DNA of 64,000 bases from Polytrichum commune. Lineage: Eukaryota > Streptophyta > Polytrichopsida > Polytrichales > Polytrichaceae. Of the stretch, positions 23,576 through 35,044 are shown piece after piece (the stretch's first letter is position 1; each line of letters opens with the position of its first letter). A program made the translations under genes and the position numbers. The notes beneath the pieces were generated by a model. The model worked only from the letters and a program-made list of their open reading frames with translations. It was not told where the DNA came from and searched no databases. The stretch is from positions 21,888,001-21,952,000 of the forward strand of contig OX485809.1 in the NCBI GenBank assembly GCA_950295325.1, given 5' to 3'.

Positions 23576-23870
23576 GAGCCTCAGGATCTGTACAGATGAT
23601 TCCTGTGAAGCAAGCAGCAATAGCACCCTTTCTCCGCTGTGAAAAAGTTATGTGACAGGAATCCCAAAAATCTGCAAACAATTGATTTGTTCAAGTGCAA
23701 CTTTGCCTCTGAGGGAAAAGGAGATTTCCCCCACATTTCCACCTCTGGCACAGATTCCTATTATGCACTAATGGTGCTGTTTTTAGGAGGCAATGTGACC
23801 CCTAACACTCTCAATCCTCAGGCTTGTGATCATTTCTGAATGTCAGGTTCCAGTTAGGAGATATTAATCG

Positions 23871-26800
23871 ATGGCAAGATTAATGGTTAAGGTGTTGATA
23901 TTGATGTTGATGCCTGGAGCGGCGATCTGGCTGCTATCATGGTCGTGGCTCATGGGTGATGATGTGCCTGCCATCCCACCGGATGCTTCGTGGTTCGATC
24001 GAGATGCAGATCAGCGGCAGCACCCGGATTTATCCAATCCGCTCAACCTGGACCCCGACTGCCAAGAATTTTTGCTTGGAGGTGAAGTTTGGCTGCATGC
24101 CTAGTCAGTCTTACCTTATGAGCTATATATGATCATGGTGAAATTTTGTTGTCGACAACTTGAATCTGTGAAACAAATGATCACCTCGCCAGTCTTTTGT
24201 TTGTGTGTTTCGTGTTAATCCAGTTCCCAGAACTTTGTAGAGCTCTACATTTCATGTACTAGAGTTGCATGATAAGGTATGTGGGTGTTATTCAGTGCAT
24301 TTTTCATGTTCACCAACTTCTACCAATTAACTTTACATAACAAAACTTGCGTTGCATTATAAAATTTACAATGAAGCATCAACAGAAATCGAATAAAGCA
24401 TCGGACCTCCCATGGTTTAGTCATGATAATAGGAAGTGCTTGTTTGATGATTCCTTAACTAAATGCATAGATCCTCCCAATTGTGTTCATTATTGAGTGT
24501 GGAGTAATTAATAACATTTGAAAATTTGGGTAAATGGTTTAAGATTTAGGTGACAATGTGTCTTTGTGGTGTTTGTTCTTTGATCTTCACCTAATCACAC
24601 TCCAATCAACATATACTGTAGGTGTCCCAATTAAGAAAAGTAACAAAAATAACACCTGCATATCTTACATCATTCCTTATAATCGGATCTGGATTGATTC
24701 TAATGATCTAGACTGGTATAAGTATTCATAAACCAGAGGTGGCAACTATCTGTAGCCCCCGCACGGCGCTCAACTTCTTTAGAAGATGGTTGAAAACATC
24801 CTAAGACATTCTGAAGAAGTATAGTTCTGAAGTTTCTCATGCATTGTAAGCAACTCAGAACTACGATGTATTTTCTTGAAAGTGAATATAAATACCTATG
24901 TGATCGAGATGGTCACACTGTCTTAGAAAAATTGGTTCTGATTCGTTCTATAAATGATATCTGAAAGTGTAAGCCTTTTCTAATTCAGACATATATGATT
25001 TTAATGGATTCCTCTCACTCCCCTCTTCCCAAGCATATTGCTCCTCTTTGTGTTGTACCAATCACCAATTCGTTGAAGCAATAGAAATGATTTTAGAAAC
25101 AGCTAATCTAAAGGGAGAAATGCCACCCCTGGATCATATGGGATTGGGAATTAGTTGCTTCAATTGTGAGAATTGCAAATGGTCACTGAAGCCAATGCAC
25201 AGGCTAGGGAGGCAACTTTGAACATGCAGGTTGAGTGAAGAAGGGAGAGAAGAAGAGTACATTGTCCAGTGGTGACATGCACTGTGTGGGTTTTTAGTTT
25301 CGTAAGATTTTCTCATCAAACTCCATGTTAACATGCCAACAAATGGTACTCAGATGGGTGACCTTCCTAGTACTATGATTTTCAGTGCACCCTATTACCT
25401 ATGGTCCACGCAATCATAGGGTGAACCATATATTTTCAATCAACCATGTGGGAATCTAGGGACTTACCCTTGGAGGAGATAGGTGTTGGCCAGCTTGTCC
25501 CCATTCGTGTAAGGTGTTCATCTTCGAAAGGTGTCAGTGTTCTTCGGGCCAATTCTAATACTTATATAAATGTCCACTATTAAGATGATATATAGATTTG
25601 GACCAACTTGAAAATGAAGCATCACCATAATTCATGTTGGTGGCAACATTGGAGTCGTCTTTCTTTCCTTCTTTCTTATTGACATGATCAAATGATATTA
25701 TTGTGATGGCATTCTTGACGTTTTGTAGGGGCTTCGCATGTGGGAATTTCAAACGAAGGCGAAGCGGCCCTCCACTGGGACGGTTTCACCACAGCTTGGT
25801 TCCCCAACCCTGAAATAGCAATTCATCCCAATCTCAAGTCTCCTTCAGGAAAATGGCCACCTGAGTTAGGGAATCGCTCATGCAAACTTGACCAGATTTC
25901 TTGGTTCCGCTTTGATACCAAAGACTTGGACAATTGTCAACCCAAATCTTTGAGGAACCACAGCTTGTGCTCTCGAATTGCTAGTGGCCATCTTTATTTG
26001 GCTGGCTTATGGGAGTCCCTCCGCTTGGCAGGTAAGTTTCCTCACAAGCAATTACTCCTTCAAATGAATAATGATATTCCATACTTCAAAAGCCATTAAT
26101 TTACTCAACTAGAACATCTTGTGCAATTACTAGGTGCATGTTTAAATCATCACGTCTAAGTTAATGGATGGATGCTACGGGGAGGGGGGGGAGGGGTAAC
26201 TGCCTTGGAGGGATATGAACCATGTGCAATAAAAGGATGTTTCCAAGGGGGGAGGCCTACAATATAATGCGCATATGAATTCATGAGATGTTCCATATTT
26301 GATAAATATTTTTGAAATATACCTAGTATACATTCAAATTGAATTTCTAGTAGCCTATATTTGTATGACTTTTTAATGCTTTTTACTCCTTTAGAATTGA
26401 TTTCAATCCTTTTTTTGTTGCTTTTGGTTTGTGATATCTTACTGTTTACATAGAGTGACCTTCCCCGATATCAGTGTCTTACCATCAGTGTGTGTTTAAT
26501 TTTCCCATTCATTCCTCGGGTGCAGAAGTATATTCGACTTGCAAGCCAGATGATGCCCAGCCAGATGATGACCAGTTATCAATTGCACGTTTTGAGATGT
26601 ATGGTGCTCTCCTAAGTATGAGAACTGAGTGGCGGCTATGTTTGATGGGCTGTGCACACCGTCCATCCTTAACTCGGCCCAGATCTGATACTGAAATTTG
26701 TAGTATATTGCTCAAGGTATGTAGTATAATATTTCATGCATGAATGTATACTATACAAGTGTAACACTGATCAAAGCACAAAAGACTTCATGCCCACAAA

Positions 26801-29800
26801 AACATATAACTATGTCAGAGCTGGGTGGTTTAAACCCAAGGCCTTAACCGGATCCCATGGAAACTCTAATGTTAAGTTGCTTAAGGTTGGAATAGTATTC
26901 GGATGGGTGACCTTCCTAGCACTTGATTGTTGATGCACTCTATCACCTATATATGGTCCACCTGAATCATAGTGGGAGTATCTAGGTGAACTTGATACCT
27001 TCCATCAACCATGTGGGATCCTAGGGGCTTGCCCTTGGGGAAAATATATAGGTGCCAGTCAAATTGCATGCACCCATTCAAGGTGTTCACCTTTGAAAAA
27101 AGACAGTAGTCTTTTTTAGCCCTCTAATTCTCATAATGCCGCTTCATGATTACATATAGACTTAGACCAACTTGAATATGAAGCATCAACACCATAATTC
27201 ACACCAATGGCAACATCGTAGTCGTCCTAATCATGTCAGAGCTACACTAATTTCTTTTTCTTTTTTTATCTGTCTTGAGTACAACGTGATGGCTCATCAG
27301 AAGACGATGATACTGTGCATCAACAAACCCTAAAGTTCATGGCATTTGTGACTCTTGCTACCTTATTGAACAGTCGGAGGGAGCATGGGTTGAATCTGAT
27401 CAAGGCAAGCTTTGAGCTGCTGGAACTAAATTTAGCTAATTCTTATAATGCAGGCAAAAATCCCCAAAGAAGTCAACATACTGCACCGACAATTTGAAGG
27501 TGAGTTGACTAGTATGAAAACGGTGGACGATCCGGAGTACTTCCCCCCTATTTCCATCTTTGGCTTTCAAAGGGGTCCTAGACCCTACCAGTTTGCTGGC
27601 GGGGAAACATTCAACGATAGCCTTCTTAATGTGCCTGCTACTAATGTGGATAGTACTGCGAGCATGCAATTACGCTCCCAACGCCTTCAACAATATCTGG
27701 AGGATCAATGTCTTGAAGGAGGGATGTCACTCTCGATGAAGGAGCACATGACCAGTAATTCCCAAATGCTGCGACTGGGCCCATTCAATGCTGCGTATAA
27801 TCCAGTGCAGAAGAATTACTCCAACAGAACTCGTCGTCTTCTAGCAATCCGCATAACTGTGAAGCTTGAAGATGTTCATTGTCAAGCAACAAGCGCCAAA
27901 TTGCATACTGAAGTTGTGCTTGTTAGTGGGATCCTGAAGGGTCAGGTTTCCATTTACCAAAGTTCAGGTGCTCACTGGACATTCATTTCGGTGGAACAAA
28001 AGCCACTAGCTGTCGAAGGCACATGGAACCCGGTGTCCGGAGAGTTGCACATGGTGGGATGTAGCCCAACGAATTTCCACTCCAGCTCCACTCCTGATGA
28101 AGATTCCACCAACAAGACCTCCGTAAGCCGTTGTGACTGGAAATTCTACATGAATTCTGTACTTCGAGATTCGGTCACCATGGACAGTCCTGAGGGTGCG
28201 GTCCTAAGCAGCTTGCATGAAGATAATCATCAACATCCCAATTACTTCGAACCCTTGAGGTTTACACGACTCAGGGGGAGGGCAGAGGGCGCATATTCTG
28301 TGATTATGGGCATCGATGTCTTGTTTGTGTTCAATGCCTACAGATACACCCGCATTTCCAGAGCCCTGGCGCTGGCAAAGAAGAACAGATCGAATGCTGG
28401 TGAGAGAGGCTTGAAGCCCGAGGCAGCAACTTGCGTTTAATAATCTATAATTTAATTTCGTCTATTATGCTTATGACTTCTCTTTCACATTTCTTCTTCT
28501 CTCAATGAATTTGGTGTTGCTACAAAGCGTTCGAGGAGATGAATCCACTGGCATCTTATTTGACGTAGTTGAAGAATAATTAGAGTTATCCTTTGATTCA
28601 ACCAGTGTTTTGGTCGGGAGGAGTTGTTTTGCATAACAACACTGTCCATGTTGAGTAAGTTTTTGGTGTATGTTTGGAGTCGGTGTGCACGTTTGAACAA
28701 ATAACTTTTCTATGTCAGTCCATTGAGGGCCAAACTCATTTTAGAATGTTCATTAGAGGTGCTAAAATGAGTTTGACCCCTAAAGAACCGGTGTATAGAA
28801 TATTCTTCGTTCAAACCTCCACATCAACTCCAACCATACACCAAAAACTCATTGAACATGGAAATTATTGTATGCAAAACAACCAACTCTTGACCAAAAC
28901 ACATGTTGAATTAAAGGATGACTCTACCATGCCTTTTATGTATTTATTTATTTGATGTTCTTATTACACCACTTGCATGTTTTATTGTGAACTCATTATA
29001 ATATGTCAAAGCCTGATTTTACCCTTGCTTACTATACAGTTGTTGCTGCCCCGGATAGAGGAGCTAAGACGTGGTTTCCTGCTCCCACTCTTAAGGTAGA
29101 GGGTGCTAAAACCGTCACTTTACGCATGGAATGCACATATAATTATTATATCAAAAGGAAACTAAAGTTTGTCATTTTAGCAATTGAAAGGATATTCTAA
29201 CGCACCAAAATATGCCTTCTTTGGATGTCATAAGTTATAAGGGTTCAGAGCTTCATTGGTAGGTTACCCAAAACCGTTAGGGAAGCTAATGTTCACACAA
29301 AGAACACTCTTCATCAATATGTACTTATCGTGCAAGATTTCAGGGTGTTGGTCTGGGGTGGGGTGTTGGTTTTAGCACCCTCTACCTTCCTAGATTTCGA
29401 CACACGGATCCGTGCTGCGAAGGCATCAACGAATTTCAGAGAAACTTAGACGTTCGATGTAGGTGCAATCTCCTTAGCTGTGACAGACGTGGAGTCGTGC
29501 ACTGGATATACAGGGGGGCGCACGTGCCCTTGGAGGTTCACATCCTACGCCCCCAGGAATTACTTGAAAGTCGCGGTGAGATTCAACATTCTGCGTAGAG
29601 ATTTCGGAGGCATCATGATGAATTGGCAGCCACCGCTTCCATGCCGTGCTGAAGGGGTGTACGAGCCATGGACAGGCACAATGCACTTGGTGGCAAACGT
29701 CCAACTTGCAAAAGAAGATCCTGGGGACAATGGTAAGTCTGATTACATCGAACCGATGATTCATCCACCTGGTTCGCCACAAGTGTATGTCAAGATCCAG

Positions 29801-29980
29801 TATGCCCCGATGAACTCCAGAACAGGCGCTGCTCATCCGCTTCAATTTCACATGGAGAGCCTCCGATCGCCGTCGGACCCACTCTACTTCCCACCCTTGC
29901 AATTCGAAGGTCCCCAGTTTCGGAGCCCTCCGAAGGTTGCGAGCTCTATTTTCTCGGTGACTGCAGCAGATCCTCGTTGA
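23871..29980 (+). CDS. DUF2921-family membrane-associated protein, C-terminally short, six exons
   Basis: Exons inferred at 23871-24081, 25729-26031, 26526-26716, 27454-28399, 29040-29095 and 29450-29980. Phases 1, 1, 0, 1, 0 join into 745 codons plus stop. The first 30 residues form a hydrophobic signal or anchor (LMVKVLILMLMPGAAIWLL). Three segments then follow the DUF2921 pattern of 'EG.W....G.L.MVGC' followed by 'yF.P..f': RLCLMGCAHRP with YFPPISIFGF, then AVEGTWNPVSGELHMVGC with YFEPLRF, then AEGVYEPWTGTMHLV with LYFPPLQF. In the family these precede a C-terminal block of several membrane helices. Here a stop comes directly after the third repeat and I find no such block downstream, so the gene looks truncated or has distant exons. 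The join 29095/29450 is the weakest; its acceptor is poor. Family function is not established to my knowledge. Introns carry two 5S-headed repeats and a MITE. Confidence 0.65.
24350..24570 (-). repeat. Degenerate copy of repeat family C in DUF2921 intron 1
   Basis: Contains 'CCTCCCAATTGTGTTCATTATTGAG' -like text that corresponds to 'ACCCAATTATGTTGACTATTGAG' in the minus-orientation copies at 54960-56010, in the same order relative to flanking words. More diverged than the other copies. Confidence 0.4.
25288..25650 (+). mobile_element. 5S rRNA-headed repeat, copy 1 (candidate 5S-derived SINE)
   Basis: About 25288-25393 aligns by eye with plant 5S rRNA. The best part is the 5S internal promoter C-box (CAGATGGGTGACCTTCC), followed by a 3' end TGCACCC. 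The next ~255 bp match the body of copy 2, including 'TCAACCATGTGGGA', 'AAGGTGTTCA' and 'GACCAACTTGAA'. It lies in intron 1 of the DUF2921 gene, sense to the gene, just before exon 2. The head is more diverged than that of copy 2, and I see no clear target duplication. Confidence 0.7.
26823..27232 (+). mobile_element. 5S rRNA-headed repeat, copy 2, with perfect 11-bp target duplication (candidate SINE)
   Basis: The element starts with 118 bp (26823-26940) that align across a full-length 5S rRNA. They include the CCGGATCCCAT block, an A-box-like AAGTTGCTTAAGG, the intermediate element, the C-box GGATGGGTGACCTTCC (26901-26916) and the 3' end TGCACTC. A ~290-bp body follows that is shared with copy 1. 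The identical 11-mer ATGTCAGAGCT flanks the unit at 26812-26822 and 27233-27243. An 11-bp duplication fits LINE-driven insertion of a SINE better than the 5-bp duplication of Cassandra LTR elements, which also carry 5S sequence. It lies in intron 3 of the DUF2921 gene. No poly-A tail is visible. Confidence 0.8.
28583..28924. mobile_element. Palindromic TA-flanked MITE (family M) in a DUF2921 intron
   Basis: The ends GAGTTATCCTTTGATTC and GAATTAAAGGATGACTC are inverted and flanked by TA on both sides. The interior folds on itself through 'CATTGAGGGCCAAACTCATTTTAG' -like text and its complement. Relatives occur at 38716-39056, 39310-39604, 60212-60519 and, in part, at 37490-37700 and 58660-58735. 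Confidence 0.8.
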
Positions 29981-32900
29981 AAATACAACACCAGTGCCGA
30001 GCCCAGCTTCTGTTGAAGAGAAAGCTTTGAAAAAGTGGGCGTCGTTTTTCCTGAATCGGGGCGGCAGGTGTCATTGGAATACACTGAGGTACGTGGGGGA
30101 AATAATAATAATAATAAAAGCCATCTGCGATTTAGACCATCCTTTTCAATATAGATCTTGAAGAAATGCATATCAAGTTCCAATAGCTTATTGTTGCCGT
30201 GGTGGTGGAAATTCTCGAATAACACTTTATCTCTTGCACATGCTGATAATTTAAAGAAGGGACTACTTGACATGTTTTTTAATGGCACGCCTATTTTGTC
30301 TTGTGTTAAAAGGTTAATAAAGATGAGGATGTGTGTAAGATTTTCAAAAACAATTACTGGAATCAAATCAGCTTTGCAACTTGTCATGCGTCGCACAAAA
30401 GCCTATAATGATTGGAATAATGAAGGATAGTTGGCCATGAAGTCCTGAAAAGCTTGTTTGTCATTCTATACATTTACAAATATCATGTACATTGTGATGA
30501 AGATTTTTGTATGTTATATTAATGAGAAAAAATTAAAATTTTTAAATTTCTGATTGAATCAATTCGAATAGATCAATTAGAAGATGGAAGATGTTTAAAA
30601 GCATGTTGGTTCTATCAATGAGTTTCACGCCCAAATAACACCTGATGTAAAGCCCACTACATGAGGTTTATCAATTGTTCATGTCCCTACCACCTCTCAT
30701 TCTAATTCCTCCATAATATTTTATTCTCAGCATCAATTGTATGAATTTATAGGAAAAAAATATACATTATAATTATGAACATATGTTTGAGGAGACATAT
30801 GTGGAGGAAATTAAGCCTATGTAAATGACAATTCATTTTAGTTTCAAAGTGCACATAGGATTATATAAATAACCAACTTCGAATGATGTCGATCCCATTA
30901 GAAATAAGCAAACGCCTACATAAAGAGGTCATGTACCACCTAATATGATGAAATACCCAACTCCTTTGGTTGCTCGGAATATCTTTATGACATTTGTACG
31001 GGAATATAAATTAAAGCATTTTAAGAGTTGTTTAAGGGATTTTATTAAAAAAGTATGACAAAAAATGAACATGGAGAAATAATTAGATATATGATAACAA
31101 GGACTATTGATCTTGGTATGAAAGTTTTCGAATGAAAATATAAGATTGGTGTTGAGGTAAACGAACCACAAAATGTTTTTAATCCTATTAAGTTTAAAAT
31201 GCCTATTAGTAGACTCCCTCCAACAACCTTAAATATGGAGATGACAAATAATCTAAAAATCATAAGTTGATCTTTATAGTGAACCTAGTCTAGTGATTTT
31301 TTAACATTATGTGAAGATTTTTTACAAATGATGTAATAGCACATTAAAGTAAACATCAATTAATATAGTTTTATCATAAATCATCCATATTAGATTTTTT
31401 TCAATTAAAAATAACATTATTTTATGCCCCCGGATTGATCTTTTTTTTAACTTTCAAAAGCACGTCTATTTGATGTTTTTTTGTAAGCTAAGTTGGTATT
31501 AATTTTTTTTTTAATTAGCCTATTTTTGATTGATTCAAGTAGCTATTTTCATTATTTATCATTTATTATAAATGGTTCAAAGACAAAACCAATGTGAAAA
31601 GGAAAAAAATGTATTAACCTAGATTAAGTTGAATTTAAAACAAATTTATAAAGTAATAAAAATAATACAAGTCAACAAAGTGATTTCATTTTTCAAAAAA
31701 AAAATTGGTATTGATATAAGCTGGTACCTAGTCTAAATTGCAAAGAACCTTTTACAAATTGATTGCATATTGTGTAACCAATTTGTTCATTTTACCTTTG
31801 CTTGGCTTAGTCTTTACCTACATTCAAGAGTAGTGTTTTTACTTTATGTGTATTTACCTTATATTAGCTCACGAACCCAATGGTACTCCGGTAGCATTGC
31901 TACTTAATGTTATGAAACGAATAAAATTTTGGCATATTTTTATTTTATTTTTAATTTTTATTTTTAAATATAATATATAAAGTTAATGGTGATGCAAAAG
32001 TTTATTAGTCATTAGTTCTTATGTATCAGCCATTCACCAATATTCAATAATTAAATTGATGAAATATTTGTATTATTGACTATTTTAGAATTTTAGGACT
32101 TATTTAATAATGAAATTGGTTTGATTTCGACAATAAAAAATTTCATGAAGAAAAATGTTTACTGAGCCTTATATTTATGATAATATCCAAAGTTGATAAA
32201 ATGTATACAAACAGATACAAAAAATCTAATTATATACACATACATTCATAACCGAGATCAAAGGATAATATGCGATCCAAGATAGATTTATCATGGATAA
32301 TCCACCTTCAAGTTATATTTTCCCCTTGAGATATGAAGGTGATCAAATATGCTAATAAATTTGATGTAAATGTGTTCGTACGGTCATACATTGGCAAACA
32401 AATTAAAACTCAACTACAATTTAGGGATGGACTTTAAAAATTGATCTCTTATTGTTCACAAAACTTTTGCATTGCTTTTTGATCTTACTACAAGAAAGAA
32501 TAACTAGAAGTCTACATCGATTCACTCCAAATATACATGCCGAAGTTTTCATATAAATTATTTTAGATTTGATCAAGATTGGTGTGATAGGTATTTGTAT
32601 AGAAACTACCTACATTCAAGAGTAGTGTTCTTTGAAGGGTGAGTAGCTCTTTATTTTTTAATTTTTGAACATGTTTATATATACTAATTCTTATTCAATT
32701 GCTAAGTTTACCTTCAATTATAATCTTTGACATTAGGTTAAAAAGGTTCTAAATTTTGTGGTTGATGAATTAATGTATGCAAGTGAATCAAGCACTTCAA
32801 GATGGATATTTTGATTGGGTATTAGTGGTTTGATTTTATTATGCTTATATTCACATGTCATATATGACATAATGTAATTGATATTTGTACCATTTATTTT

Positions 32901-35044
32901 TTTGGAAAAAATTATCAAAAAAATTGTTATTTCTAGAACCCGTCCAAAGTGAATTTGACGCGACCAAAAACTGGTTCATTTTCTAAGAACCCGTCCACTG
33001 GAAAGGTTTTTTTTATGAACATGTCCCTGGACATGTTGGGGACCTTGTGAAAATCACCACTGATTATTCACCCCCAACAATCTCTGAGATGCCATAACAT
33101 TATCTAACTGCATATGGAGGGTGAGTGGGACCGGGAATAAGTCAAATCCTATTCGGAACTATACCATGATTATTCTCTTACCAACGTTGCAGTCTAAAAT
33201 TTAGCTTGATAAATTCTGGTGAGGCACTATCATTGAATATTATTAAAAAGAAACAACTAATAGCAACTGAATAATGTTATGATACTCAAAAGTTTTGACA
33301 AGTTTTTTTTCTTATATACCCGTCTTTTTGGCCAAAGTCAAACACCTCTCCTTCATTTCACAAAGATTGGGAGTTTTGACACCAATCAAACACTAACTAA
33401 AAACATTATAAAAGTCGAAATTGGTGCAAAAATCCCTACAAAATTGTGAGTTTTAAAGAAAACATGTTAAGGATAAGTCTATGGGTCTGAAAATCAGTGT
33501 TGTAATGTAGGAATTGTCATCATTCAGTTTAAGGGTCCTTGGTGTCACGTAGACAACAGCTAGTTTTGCAACGGAGGAAGTTGGAACATTGTGTAGAATT
33601 AGAATGGGACTGTAGTGAATTGAGTTCTGTACACAAATCTGATGAGTGTTCATCATTGTTGAAGAGCCTCTTGCCATCTTGCGGCAGATGATTTAGGGTT
33701 TAGAGCTGTGGCATACAAAGTCCTGTTTGGAACATTGACACACCAAATTCTTAGTGTTGATTAGGCAAAAACAACGTTGAATCATTCCTGTAAAGTTTGC
33801 CTTAACACACTCAGACACAATGCCTGATTCTTGGCTTGTCGTTCTTGTCTCAAGTATGGACGCTTTTCTACCACTAGCGCAAGTCAAGGTTGCTAATCTG
33901 AAGCTGGACCTTCAACAATTCCCAAACCAGTCATTATACCTCAACAACTACAAACTAGAAATTAAGGTTGATGTTCTTACCAAATACATAGATGTAAACA
34001 CCAGCCCTGAACTGGCAAGCATACATGAAGAGCCTCATCACCTGAGGGCTACTGCCACCTGTCGGTGGTGGATTTCTTCCTGGTAAATAACCACTCAGGA
34101 TGTGTTTGGAATGGGAAGACGCAAAATATTTCCACAACAGAGTACTTACTGCAGAGGCAAAGGATGATCTTGACAACCAGCGCAAAGCATTGCTCTTGTA
34201 TTAATTGTGTTCACTGAGCATCATCCACTGCAACAACATTCTGATGTCCACCAGACATTTTCATCAGAATCAGAGACTTTGGGCTGATGGTAAAGATTTA
34301 TCACCAGAAATTTATCAGTCCTGAAGCAGCAGTCACAGTTGGGATACATATATAGCTCCAGAAGCAAGAGTGCCAAACCACTGGAACCCATGTAAATACC
34401 TATCCTGAACGAGGAACTCACAACTGGAACTCAATAGACTAATTCAGGGTCTCTGATGTCAATCCCGGAGTCACATATTCTAAAAATATGTAAATCCAGA
34501 CTGTAAAATAGTTCACTGCGTTTTCACCTTCTCAATAGATGAGTTTCCAGAGACACCACAATCCCTAACACAGATTGCTCATCTTGCAGTCCACAGATGT
34601 TTCGTTTTTGGCTGCACCAGTATCAACTGAAGGTTGTGCCTGCTTGATTACTATAATACAAAATATGTACTAAAGTTCCAGCCACTTGACAGGTCTTGTT
34701 TCAGACTTACATCTCTCTTGCGTACAAATCTTGAGAGGATGTCAAGTGGGTGCGTCTTCTAGAGCTGAATTACAATAGATGCTATTTACAAGTTTCCTAG
34801 AGGCAAAAAGGTGGGCATGTAAGTCTAGGTTTTGAATGTGTAACAACACTTACAAATTGTGTGGAAGCATGCATTACTAGGCAAAGAAAAGTAAGTGATC
34901 CTTGCAATGACCAGATATCTTAATGCACCCATTTTAAGACAGATGATGCACACGCCAAATTTGACTCTGATCACCCTCAACTGAGTAAAACTTTTGCTTC
35001 ACCTCCATAAAAGCTCAGAAGCTTCCATATTTCAATTTCACTGG
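29981..35044. other. AT-rich non-genic stretch between convergent genes
   Basis: It separates the DUF2921 gene (+) from TAM41 (-). A short open frame at about 29961-30150 follows the DUF2921 stop in another frame and may be a remnant of lost coding sequence. Bases 30450-33400 are very AT-rich with no coding signal. Bases 33450-35040 hold moderately long frames on both strands that match no family; part may be 3' untranslated sequence of TAM41. Confidence 0.5.

Noticed and set aside
28440-28440. Stop of the open frame at 28440 as the end of the DUF2921 protein
   Set aside because: A phase-matched donor (GCTG|GTGAGA at 28399/28400) and a further DUF2921 repeat downstream indicate that the gene continues to 29980.
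30450-33400. Very AT-rich block considered as an organelle DNA insertion
   Set aside because: No plastid or mitochondrial gene, tRNA or rRNA sequence could be recognised in it.
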